In this document: positions 1 to 5,406 of the stretch, in pieces
How positions within the stretch are numbered: the first letter of the stretch is position 1
Layout of the letters: each line of letters opens with the position of its first letter
Assembly (NCBI GenBank): GCA_049509635.1
Contig: JBEKZS010000187.1
Location: forward strand, 1 to 7,261
Length of the DNA stretch: 7,261 nt
Reading direction: 5' to 3'
Source: Roseiarcus sp049509635
GTDB taxonomy: Bacteria > Pseudomonadota > Alphaproteobacteria > Rhizobiales > Beijerinckiaceae
Position numbers and translations under genes: made by a program
Notes under the pieces: generated by a model
Told to the model about the DNA's origin: nothing
What the model saw: the letters and a program-made list of their open reading frames with translations, nothing else
Databases searched by the model: none

Positions 1-14
1 ATCGGGCCATTGTC

Positions 15-52
15 GTCCATCGATCTCTCGGCGGCGCGAAATGTCGATGGAC
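15..52. repeat. 9-bp inverted repeat
   Basis: The arms GTCCATCGA (15-23) and TCGATGGAC (44-52) are perfectly complementary around a 20-nt loop. There is no T-run after it on either strand, so it is unlikely to be an intrinsic terminator. It is one of several neighbouring palindromes. Confidence 0.55.
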
Positions 53-79
53 AAATCCTCGTCAAGGCCGAAGCCGCCG

Positions 80-104
80 AAGGCGGGGGCCGAAGGCCCG
101 CCTT
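80..104. repeat. Hairpin, possible weak terminator on + strand
   Basis: The arms AAGGCGGG (80-87) and CCCGCCTT (97-104) form an 8-bp perfect stem around a 9-nt loop. Within the loop CC and GG can add two further pairs with a bulge. On the plus strand the hairpin runs into TTTAC, a short T-run that would make a weak terminator for something entering from the left. It may equally be a dispersed palindromic repeat. Confidence 0.5.
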
Positions 105-124
105 TACAAGGGTTTGGCCATCGA

Positions 125-149
125 CCACGATCGGCGGCCGAGATCGTGG
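125..149. repeat. 8-bp perfect inverted repeat
   Basis: CCACGATC (125-132) and GATCGTGG (142-149) pair perfectly around a 9-nt GC-rich loop. No T-run follows. It lies 20 bp after the hairpin at 80-104 and belongs to the same palindrome cluster. Confidence 0.55.
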
Positions 150-273
150 CCGCGCTGATTTCAACCTCTCGCCGTGTTCGCTGGCGAGCACGCGCGATGT
201 TCGGGGACGACGCCGTCCAACCGAAACAGCGAAGGGTTTCGGAGGCGAGGCCGAGACTCGAAAAGCGCACACT

Positions 274-319
274 CCCCTTCTCCCGCAAGGCGCAGGCCTG
301 TCCGCAAGCGGGAGAGGGG
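274..319. repeat. Dispersed-type palindrome (CCCCTTCTCCCGC / GCGGGAGAGGGG)
   Basis: The left arm (274-286) and right arm (308-319) are complementary apart from one unpaired T. This arm sequence resembles a palindrome I recognise as common in intergenic DNA of Rhizobiales genomes, where the arms normally meet at a short CCGCAAGCGG turn. Here the turn is expanded: CCGCAAG occurs twice (283-289 and 302-308), separated by 12 nt, so 19 nt of extra sequence sits in the loop. The family assignment is from memory; the palindrome and the duplication are visible directly. Confidence 0.6.
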
Positions 320-401
320 CTACTTGCGCCCGATCGCGGCCGCCGGAGGCCGGCCGGAGCGAGAACACAGACCGGAAAGTGGCGCGAATGCGAATTCGTC
401 T

Positions 402-1235
402 TTGAGCGGCGCGGAATCGCCGGCCCCGCAGGCAGGCAGCTCGGCGCCTGCGAGCCGAAGGCGCAGGCTATTGTTCTGGGGCGCCGTCGCGGCGGCTCTG
501 CTTGCTGTCTGGCAACTATGGCTGTTTCCCGTCTGGACGGTTCGCTATCGGCTCACGATGGACGTCGCGACGGGAGACAGGATCGTGAGCGGTTCCGGCG
601 TGATCGAAACGATCTGGCACGACCAATGGATCAGATTCCCGCTTGCTCCCGGTAGACCTTGGGGCGTTGATGTTCGAGGAGAGGCGGTCACGGTCGATCT
701 CGGTTCGAGTGGACTTCTATTTTTGTTGCTGACTCCGGACGAGGCTCGGGATTCCAACTCTTATCCGATCTCATCCGCCTCTCCGGCATCCTTCTTGTTG
801 GCCGCGTTTACGAACTCCCGGATCACTGGTCCCGGCGCCGCGAGCGACCGCTTGCTATTCGAAATCGAGCGCCGTAGCGACGTCGTCGAGGCGCCGCCGG
901 CGCTTCTGCCGATGCTGGTCCGCTTTCGCGACATCGATGATCCCAAAAGCATCGAGCGCGTCGATCCCGGCGACCTCGCCAAGGTTTTCGGGCCGGACGT
1001 GAAGCTTGTCCGCGTAACGGCTCGCGTGGTTCCGACTGGCGTTTGGCCCCTCAACCAGACCGGCTGGGCGACGCCGCAATGGATGTTCGGCGCGCCGGTG
1101 ACGACCGGGATCGAGCGCAAGCTGCCTTGGGTCGAATCGATATCCGGATATATCAGCGGTCGGCAGATCAGGGACAACGCGAACCCCGAGCAGAACATCA
1201 CCGCGGCCGCCTTTATGACGGGATTGAATCGTTGA
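402..1235 (+). CDS. Membrane-anchored conserved hypothetical protein
   Basis: The protein is about 277 aa from the proposed TTG start at 402. It has a short Arg-rich cytoplasmic N-terminus ending in a basic RRRR stretch, one hydrophobic segment (about residues 22-41, running from LLFWGAVAAALL into LWLF), then a long extracytoplasmic region beginning VRYRLTMDV. This topology predicts a single-pass, N-in inner-membrane protein facing the periplasm. The motifs GEAVTVDLG, DDPKSIERVDPGDLAKVFG and PVTTGIERKLPWVESISGYISG match a hypothetical-protein family I recall from Rhizobiales and Sphingomonadales; no function is known to me. The frame is open further upstream from 174, but that extension translates the palindrome at 274-319 and is Arg/Pro-rich, so I reject it. 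No clear Shine-Dalgarno site precedes 402; TTG at 471 is a poorer alternative because it removes the basic flank. It ends 265 bp before yebC on the same strand. Confidence 0.72.
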   Translation: MSGAESPAPQAGSSAPASRRRRLLFWGAVAAALLAVWQLWLFPVWTVRYRLTMDVATGDRIVSGSGVIETIWHDQWIRFPLAPGRPWGVDVRGEAVTVDLGSSGLLFLLLTPDEARDSNSYPISSASPASFLLAAFTNSRITGPGAASDRLLFEIERRSDVVEAPPALLPMLVRFRDIDDPKSIERVDPGDLAKVFGPDVKLVRVTARVVPTGVWPLNQTGWATPQWMFGAPVTTGIERKLPWVESISGYISGRQIRDNANPEQNITAAAFMTGLNR

Positions 1236-1500
1236 GGACGCCGAGCAACCTGATGCTTTCGGGTTTCGATATCGGCGCGCGTGGTCGAAGCGCCGGTCCC
1301 GCGCTCGGCGAACTTGAAGCCGATCCGTCGCTCGGGCGGATATTCCCCCCTCCCACGACGCCCCCGCCCCCGCACGACCGCTTGACGCGGACGAAAAAGC
1401 GCGGGATGCGGGCGCGACCAATCGACGAAACGGACGATCCCCCGCCGAGGCCGCGCGCCGCCTCGCCCACCCCAACCCAGACCAGACGACGGAACCCTCC
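1236..1500. other. Intergenic region upstream of yebC
   Basis: This very GC-rich gap separates the hypothetical membrane protein from yebC. It holds C-rich tracts around 1347-1375 and a lone TTGACG at 1382-1387 that could be a -35 element, but there is no good -10 at the right spacing. No terminator with a T-run and no coding frame of convincing composition is visible. The yebC promoter is presumably here but cannot be placed. Confidence 0.4.
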
Positions 1501-2247
1501 ATGGCCGGCCATAGCCAGTTCAAGAACATCATGCACAAGAAGGGCAAGCAGGACGCGCTCCGCGCCAAGCTGTTCTCCAAGCTCGCGCGCGAGATCACCG
1601 TCGCCGCCAAGCTCGGCCTGCCCGATCCCGCGATGAACGCGCGGCTGCGCGCCGCCGTGATCGACGCGCGCGCCGAGAACATGCCCAAGGACAATATCGA
1701 CCGGGCGATCCGCAAGGCGTCGGGCAGCGACGGCGAGAACTACGACGAGGTGCGCTACGAGGGCTACGCGCCGGGCGGCGTGGCGGTGATCGTCGAGGCG
1801 CTGACCGACAACCGCAACCGCACCGCCGGCGACATCCGCTCCTATTTCACCAAGGCGGGCGGCGCGCTCGCCGAGACCGGCGCGGTGTCGTTCATGTTCG
1901 ACCGCGTCGGCCTGATCCTGTTCGACAAGCGCGTCGCCTCGGACGACGCCATGCTCGAGGCGGCGATCGAGGCGGGCGCCGACGACGTCGTCTCCGGCCC
2001 GGACGGGCACGAGGTGATCACCGCGCTGGAATCGCTGCGCGAGGCGCAGAAGGCGCTGGAGGCGAGGTTCGGCGAGCCGCGCAAGGCCGCGCTGGTCTGG
2101 CGGCCGCAGAACACCGTCGCCGTCGACGACGAGGCGGGCGAGAAAATCCTCAAGCTGGTCGGCGCGCTGGAGGACAACGACGACGTCCAGACCGTCTACG
2201 CCAACTTCGAGATATCCGACGCGCTGGTCGCCAGGCTGCAGGGATAG
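1501..2247 (+). CDS. yebC: YebC/PmpR-family transcriptional/translational regulator
   Basis: This 248-aa protein is full length for the YebC/PmpR/TACO1 family. It opens with the signature MAGHSQFKNIMHKKG and continues with the helical LRAKLFSKLAREITVAAKLG segment of domain 1. Other family blocks follow: NARLRAAVIDARAENMPKDNIDRAI (about residues 46-70), YEGYAPGGVAVIVEALTDNRNRT (about 86-108) and the C-terminal EDNDDVQTVYANFEI (about 224-238). Members act in the cytoplasm. They were first described as DNA-binding regulators, and more recent work links the family to relief of ribosome stalling, so the exact role here is open. In many proteobacteria yebC precedes ruvCAB, but here it stands alone: the next gene is convergent. 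The ATG at 1501 is fixed by the conserved N-terminus; only a weak GACGGA-like ribosome site precedes it. Confidence 0.97.
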   Translation: MAGHSQFKNIMHKKGKQDALRAKLFSKLAREITVAAKLGLPDPAMNARLRAAVIDARAENMPKDNIDRAIRKASGSDGENYDEVRYEGYAPGGVAVIVEALTDNRNRTAGDIRSYFTKAGGALAETGAVSFMFDRVGLILFDKRVASDDAMLEAAIEAGADDVVSGPDGHEVITALESLREAQKALEARFGEPRKAALVWRPQNTVAVDDEAGEKILKLVGALEDNDDVQTVYANFEISDALVARLQG

Positions 2248-2267
2248 CGGCGCGGCTCGGCAAATAA

Positions 2268-2299
2268 ATCCGCGAAAGCGACGCCATGCTTTCGCGGAT
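2268..2299 (-). terminator. Intrinsic terminator of the small secreted-protein gene
   Basis: The arms 2268-2279 and 2288-2299 form a perfect 12-bp stem (ATCCGCGAAAGC with its complement) around an 8-nt loop. Read on the minus strand the stem is followed by TTATTTG, a U-rich tail. On the plus strand it is followed by CGGCC with no T-run. It therefore best fits termination of the minus-strand gene ending at 2343, though it may also help stop yebC transcripts, which end 20 nt upstream. Confidence 0.7.
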
Positions 2300-2342
2300 C
2301 GGCCGGATCGCGTCCCGAGCGCGCGGGCTCAGGCGAGAGTCG

Positions 2343-2588
2343 TCACCAGCAGCGCAGATGACCCCAGTGGTTGCGCCAGCAATGACGGTGCCAGCCCCAG
2401 CCCGGCCCGCCGCCGTGCCAGTGATGCCAATGGTCCCACCAGACCTTTTCGATCTGCGCGGAAGCATAGGGTTGCGCGAGCGACGGCGACGCCAGCGTGA
2501 ACGCCGAGGCCGAAGTCATCGAGGCGGCGAGCATGACGGCGCCCGCCACAGCGGCGAGGGAACACGTTTTCAGTTGACGCGCGATCAT
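2343..2588 (-). CDS. Small secreted Trp/His-rich protein
   Basis: The protein is 81 aa from the second of two adjacent ATG codons. It has a Sec signal peptide: a basic MIARQLK n-region, a hydrophobic core (LAAVAGAVMLAA) and a probable cleavage after ASA near residue 29. The mature part starts FTLASPSLAQP and ends in a tail of about 33 residues with nine Trp, eight His, several Gly and two Cys, closing HLRCW. Similar small periplasmic/secreted proteins with W/H/G-rich tails are common hypotheticals in Rhizobiales, as I recall, with no assigned function. Metal or surface binding is a guess from composition only. The GGAG at 2598-2595 is 6 nt from the ATG at 2588 but only 3 nt from the ATG at 2591, so the second ATG is preferred. 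It is a single gene with its own terminator. Confidence 0.8.
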   Translation of the reverse strand: MIARQLKTCSLAAVAGAVMLAASMTSASAFTLASPSLAQPYASAQIEKVWWDHWHHWHGGGPGWGWHRHCWRNHWGHLRCW

Positions 2589-2594
2589 CATCTT

Positions 2595-2599
2595 CTCCC
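2595..2599 (-). promoter_or_regulatory. Ribosome binding site choosing between two ATGs
   Basis: GGGAG on the minus strand sits just before tandem ATG codons at 2591 and 2588. The spacing of the GGAG core (3 versus 6 nt) favours initiation at 2588. Confidence 0.6.
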
Positions 2600-2703
2600 T
2601 TGTGAGCCCCCAACAATACTAGAAGACCATGCACGACATGAATGGAAGATGAAGCGGCCGGGCATGAACTCTTGCGGCGCGGCGCCCCGGGCGACGACCG
2701 CCT

Positions 2704-3273
2704 TCATCGCCTGCCGGCCGTGACGCCGAGCAGAACGCCGAGCGCGTCGAGCGCCACCCGCAGCCGGTCGACCACGATCGCGTCGGCGCGCCAGGGGGTC
2801 GTCACCTCGGCGATCCCGGCGCGGCAGTCGCGCACGCCGCCGCCCTCGATGACGATCCGGCGCACGATCGGCCAGGCCGCGGGGCCGGCGAGCCGCTCGG
2901 CCGCGCGCAGCTTGTCGCGCGCATGGAGCGCGATCTCGCTCGTCGGCAGCCCCTGGCGCGGGCCGAAGCCGCCCGCCCCGATCCGCTCGGGCGCGACGGC
3001 GCGCAGCGAGTCCAGACAGGCGCGCTGGTGCAGCCGGCGCAGCGCCTCGCCGGCGAGCCAGCGCAGGTCGTTGAGTCTGGCGTCATGGGGCGCCAGCGCC
3101 CGATGGACCCGCAGGATGTCGAAGGGATCGCCGATCCGGCGCAGCCGGTCGGGGCCGATCGCGGCCGACTGCCCGGCGTCGGCGGCGCGCGCGAGCCGCT
3201 CGGGGGTGGCGTCGAGCCGGTCGGGGGCGCCGGCGCGCGCGGATCGCGGCGAAGCGGGTTTGCGCCTGGTCAT
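2704..3273 (-). CDS. Uncharacterised 189-aa protein, distal gene of repressor-linked pair
   Basis: I do not recognise this protein with confidence. It is 189 aa, basic and Arg/Ala-rich, with no signal peptide or membrane segment, so it is probably cytoplasmic. Residues 1-45 are low-complexity and basic. From about 46 it becomes ordered: DPFDILRVHRALAP, then a helical LNDLRWLAGEALRRLHQRACLDSLRA, a GGFGPRQGLP turn, ARDKLRAAERLAG, PIVRRIVIEGGGVRDC and a C-terminal VDRLRVALDALGVLLG. The layout of a helical start, a 'VIEG' strand and a final LRxALDxL helix loosely recalls DUF6456-type alphaproteobacterial proteins; this is pattern memory, not a match. The start is ATG at 3273, overlapping the TGA of the upstream gene as ATGA, which implies translational coupling. 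The same frame is open upstream to 3981, but that extension is antisense to the repressor gene and is rejected. Confidence 0.75.
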   Translation of the reverse strand: MTRRKPASPRSARAGAPDRLDATPERLARAADAGQSAAIGPDRLRRIGDPFDILRVHRALAPHDARLNDLRWLAGEALRRLHQRACLDSLRAVAPERIGAGGFGPRQGLPTSEIALHARDKLRAAERLAGPAAWPIVRRIVIEGGGVRDCRAGIAEVTTPWRADAIVVDRLRVALDALGVLLGVTAGRR

Positions 3274-3494
3274 TCCCCGAGCTCCGCGCACATGGCGGCG
3301 GGCGAGCCGCAGTAGGAGGCCACCGGCGTCGGCTCCACACGGTCCGGAAGCGACCGGCTCGGCACGGCGACGTCGGGCGGCGCGGCGCCATGGGCCTTGC
3401 GCAGATCGCGCAGATGCGCGCTGCAGGCGATCGCGCGGGCGGCGCGCTCGGTGACGGTTCGGGGCGCGCGACGGCGCGTTCGGCTCTTGCCCAT
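3270..3494 (-). CDS. Uncharacterised 74-aa protein, first gene of repressor-linked pair
   Basis: This is a small protein of unrecognised family. The N-terminal half is strongly basic (MGKSRTRRRAPRTVTERAAR, then HLRDLRKAHG) and could bind nucleic acid. The C-terminal half is Pro/Ser-rich with two Cys and ends acidic (CAELGE). No HTH, membrane segment or signal peptide is seen. The start is well supported: GGAG at 3504-3501 lies 6 nt before the ATG at 3494. It is the first gene after the operator-covered leftward promoter and overlaps the next gene by 4 nt, so the two are almost certainly cotranscribed. By position it corresponds to the early gene opposite a phage repressor (cro or antirepressor position), but its sequence does not show a Cro-like fold. 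Confidence 0.72.
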   Translation of the reverse strand: MGKSRTRRRAPRTVTERAARAIACSAHLRDLRKAHGAAPPDVAVPSRSLPDRVEPTPVASYCGSPAAMCAELGE

Positions 3495-3547
3495 GTCCGG
3501 CTCCAGTGCGGTTCGGCGGAACGCCGGTGCTGGCGTCCATGGGCGAT

Positions 3548-3576
3548 ATATTCGGAATTTCAGAACTACAAGTCAA
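3548..3576 (-). promoter_or_regulatory. Leftward promoter for the unknown gene pair
   Basis: On the minus strand TTGACT (3576-3571) is a 5/6 match to the -35 consensus. It is followed after 17 bp by GAATAT (3553-3548), which keeps the key A2 and T6 of the -10 element. The predicted start, near 3541, leaves a leader of roughly 47 nt to the ATG at 3494. Two TTCNGAA operator-like sites fall between and on these elements, so a protein bound there would block RNA polymerase. Confidence 0.6.
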
Positions 3577-3615
3577 GCATTTTTTCTGAAAATCGTGATT
3601 GCCATCGGTTCTGAA
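3551..3615. promoter_or_regulatory. Array of four TTCNGAA operator-like palindromes
   Basis: Four odd-centred palindromes are present: TTCGGAA 3551-3557, TTCAGAA 3559-3565, TTCTGAA 3584-3590 and TTCTGAA 3609-3615. The third extends to a perfect 11-bp palindrome TTTTCTGAAAA (3582-3592). The centres of the last three are exactly 25 bp apart. The first two overlap the leftward promoter, and the last lies between the -35 and -10 of the rightward promoter. They lie directly upstream of an S24/HTH repressor gene, so they are the obvious operators for it. Binding is inferred, not shown. Confidence 0.65.
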
Positions 3616-3627
3616 AAGCCGAATAAT
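3599..3627 (+). promoter_or_regulatory. Rightward promoter of the repressor, predicted leaderless transcript
   Basis: TTGCCA (3599-3604, 5/6 to -35) and AATAAT (3622-3627, 5/6 to -10) are separated by exactly 17 bp. Transcription would begin about 7 nt after the -10, at or next to the A of the repressor ATG at 3634. This fits the absence of any Shine-Dalgarno site and predicts a leaderless mRNA, as for lambda cI from PRM. A TTCTGAA site (3609-3615) occupies the spacer, which suggests negative autoregulation. Confidence 0.6.
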
Positions 3628-3633
3628 AATGGC

Positions 3634-4221
3634 ATGACAGTCGATTGGATTCGCAAGGCCCTCATCGAAACCGGCAAGACCCGCAGCGGTCTCGCCAAGG
3701 CGCTCGGTCGTTCGCCCTCGGCGGTGACCGACCTGCTCAACGGATCGCGCCGCCTGCGCGCCGAGGAGATCGCCATCGCGGTCGAATATCTCGGCGTCGA
3801 ACCGCCGCGGCTGGTCGGCGGCGGCCGGGCGCCGCCGCGCGACGGCAAGGTGCCGCTGATCGGCTATGTCGGCGCCGGCGCCGAGGCGCATTTCTACGCC
3901 GACGCCCAAGGGCCGTTCGACGAAGTGCCGGCGCCCGACGCGGCGAGCGGCCATACCGTGGCGGTGCAGATCCGCGGGCATTCGCTCGGCGCGCTGTTCG
4001 ACAATTGGCTGGTGTTCTACGACGCCGTCCGCGATCCCCCGGGCGACGATCTCGTCGGGAAAATGTGCGTGTGCGGCCTGTCCGACGGCCGCATCCTCAT
4101 CAAGGCGCTCAGGCGCAGCCAGAATCCCGGCCTGTGGAACCTGCTGTCCAACCTCGAGCCGCCGATCTACGACGTGGTGCTCGACTGGGCGGCGGTGGTG
4201 CGCGAAATGCGGCCTCGGTAG
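3634..4221 (+). CDS. HTH/S24-type (LexA/CI-like) transcriptional repressor
   Basis: This 195-aa repressor has two domains. The N-terminal HTH (residues 1-57) carries a clear XRE-type motif, TRSGLAKALGRSPSAVTDLLNG (about 16-37), and ends with EYLGVEPP. The C-terminal part resembles the S24 peptidase-like domain of LexA and phage repressors: VGAGAE (79-84) contains an Ala-Gly pair at 81-82 in the place of the self-cleavage site, IRGHSLGALFDNWLVFYD supplies a candidate nucleophile Ser117, and DGRILIKALRR supplies a candidate Lys157. Leu replaces the usual Met after the Ser, and the linker between Ser and Lys is a little unusual, so self-cleavage is plausible but unproven. ATG 3634 is chosen because it follows the promoter at leaderless spacing and gives a complete HTH; the upstream extension of the frame is antisense to the 74-aa gene. 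The stop overlaps dapE by one nt. Confidence 0.88.
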   Translation: MTVDWIRKALIETGKTRSGLAKALGRSPSAVTDLLNGSRRLRAEEIAIAVEYLGVEPPRLVGGGRAPPRDGKVPLIGYVGAGAEAHFYADAQGPFDEVPAPDAASGHTVAVQIRGHSLGALFDNWLVFYDAVRDPPGDDLVGKMCVCGLSDGRILIKALRRSQNPGLWNLLSNLEPPIYDVVLDWAAVVREMRPR

Positions 4222-5390
4222 TGGCTCGCGCGCCGGGCGCCGTCGAGATCGCGCGCCGGCTGATCGCGCGCCGCTCGGTGACGCCCGCCGACGACGGCGC
4301 CCTGCCCTATCTGCGCGACCTGCTCGAGGCCGCCGGATTTGGCGCCGAAATCGTCGCCTTCTCCGAGCCCGGCTCGGCGCCGGTCGACAATCTCTATGCG
4401 CGCTTCGGCGCGCGCGCCCCCCATATCGTGTTCGCCGGCCATACCGACGTCGTGCCGCCGGGCGACCCCGCGCGATGGCGGTTCGATCCGTTTTCCGGCG
4501 AAATCGCCGACGGCATGGTCTGGGGCCGCGGCGCCTGCGACATGAAGGGCGGCCTCGCCGCCGCGGTCGCCGCCGCCACGCGCTTCCTCGCCCGCGGCGC
4601 GCCCGCCGGTTCGATCGGCTTTCTCGTCACCGGCGACGAGGAAGGGCCGGCGGTCAACGGCACGGTCAAGCTGCTCGAATGGGCGCGCGCGAAAGGCGAG
4701 CGCTTCGATCATTGCATCCTCGGCGAGCCGACCAGCCGCGCGGCGCTCGGCGACATGATGAAGAACGGCCGCCGCGGCTCGCTGACCGGGCGCCTGACCT
4801 TGCTCGGCAGGCAGGGCCACGTCGCCTATCCGCATCTGGCGGCCAATCCGATCCGCGCGCTGGCGCCGATCCTCGACGCGCTCCATGCGCCGCCGCTCGA
4901 CGCCGGCACGCCCGCCTTCGACGCCTCGAATCTGGAAGTCGTCACCATCGACGTCGGCAATGCCGCGACCAACGTCATCCCCGGCGCGCTGCGCCTCGTC
5001 TTCAACGTCCGCTTCAACGATCTCTGGTCGCCCGAATCGCTGCGCGCCGAGATCGAGCGGCGCATCGCCGGCGCCGCCGGCGGCGCTGAATATGCGCTCG
5101 CCTTCGACCCGACCAATGCGCTCGCCTTCCTGACCCCCGAGGGCCCGTTCACCGCGCTGCTGGGCGAGGCGGTCCACACGGTGACCGGGCGACGCCCGGT
5201 CCTGTCGACCAGCGGCGGCACCTCGGACGCCAGATTCATCCGCCGGGTCTGCCCGGTCGTCGAACTCGGGCTGGTCGGCGCGACCATGCATGGCGTCGAC
5301 GAGCGCGCGCCCGTCGACGAGATCGAGACGCTCGCCGCGATCTACGAGCGCGCGCTCGAACTCTATTTCACCGCCTTCGCGGCGCGCTGA
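4221..5390 (+). CDS. dapE: Succinyl-diaminopimelate desuccinylase DapE
   Basis: DapE is a cytoplasmic M20-family dinuclear zinc enzyme. It hydrolyses N-succinyl-LL-2,6-diaminopimelate to succinate and LL-diaminopimelate in the succinylase branch of lysine and peptidoglycan precursor synthesis. The protein is 389 aa, close to the family norm. All expected residues are visible: H74 and D76 in GHTDVVP, bridging D107 in WGRGACDMKGG, catalytic E140 and metal ligand E141 in TGDEEG, E169 in LGEPTS, the RQGHVAYPHLAANP block (200-210) of the lid domain, STSGGTSDARF (329-339) and H357 in ATMHGVDE. The start is the GTG at 4221, sharing its G with the TAG stop of the repressor gene (TAGTG). No Shine-Dalgarno site precedes it, so translation probably depends on the upstream gene. 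It ends 16 bp before the convergent DUF2189 gene. Confidence 0.97.
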   Translation: MARAPGAVEIARRLIARRSVTPADDGALPYLRDLLEAAGFGAEIVAFSEPGSAPVDNLYARFGARAPHIVFAGHTDVVPPGDPARWRFDPFSGEIADGMVWGRGACDMKGGLAAAVAAATRFLARGAPAGSIGFLVTGDEEGPAVNGTVKLLEWARAKGERFDHCILGEPTSRAALGDMMKNGRRGSLTGRLTLLGRQGHVAYPHLAANPIRALAPILDALHAPPLDAGTPAFDASNLEVVTIDVGNAATNVIPGALRLVFNVRFNDLWSPESLRAEIERRIAGAAGGAEYALAFDPTNALAFLTPEGPFTALLGEAVHTVTGRRPVLSTSGGTSDARFIRRVCPVVELGLVGATMHGVDERAPVDEIETLAAIYERALELYFTAFAAR

Positions 5391-5406
5391 GCCGGCTCGC
5401 CCGCGC

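Larger units (their letters stand above)
1..401. other. Palindrome-rich intergenic region
   Basis: No convincing gene is seen here. Open frames exist on the plus strand, but their translations are Arg/Pro/Gly-rich and change character at each palindrome, as expected for non-coding GC-rich DNA. At least four inverted repeats are present (15-52, 80-104, 125-149 and 274-319), each listed separately. A minus-strand frame entering from about 150 toward the left edge reads without a stop, but it crosses two of the hairpins, so I treat it as repeat DNA. The stretch looks like a cluster of dispersed intergenic palindromic elements upstream of the first gene. A promoter for that gene is not obvious. 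Confidence 0.6.

Noticed and set aside
174..401. N-terminal extension of the membrane protein from ATG 174
   Set aside because: It would translate the palindrome at 274-319 and low-complexity basic sequence; the family-like part begins only after about 402.
10..655. Plus-strand open frames at 10-405 and 41-655
   Set aside because: Arg/Pro-rich translation crossing several palindromes and out of frame with the recognisable membrane protein; typical spurious frames in high-GC DNA.
1140..1151. Perfect 12-bp palindrome ATATCCGGATAT
   Set aside because: Lies inside the coding sequence of the membrane protein, with no promoter or partner site nearby; likely chance.
1382..1410. TTGACG as a yebC promoter
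   Set aside because: No acceptable -10 at 16-18 bp; kept only as a remark.
2631..2643. 13-base direct match GCACGACATGAAT shared with 6691-6703
   Set aside because: A match of this length between two places in 7 kb is not far from chance expectation and the flanks do not match.
3274..3981. Upstream extension of the 189-aa minus-strand gene to 3981
   Set aside because: The extension is antisense to the 74-aa gene's other frame and to the repressor; the ATGA junction gives a much better start.
4167..5291. Long minus-strand open frame opposite dapE
   Set aside because: Shadow of the dapE codon pattern; dapE is certain on the plus strand.
5389..5398. GAGCCGGCTC palindrome as terminator between dapE and the DUF2189 gene
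   Set aside because: Only 10 bp with no loop and no T-run; at best a weak pause site.
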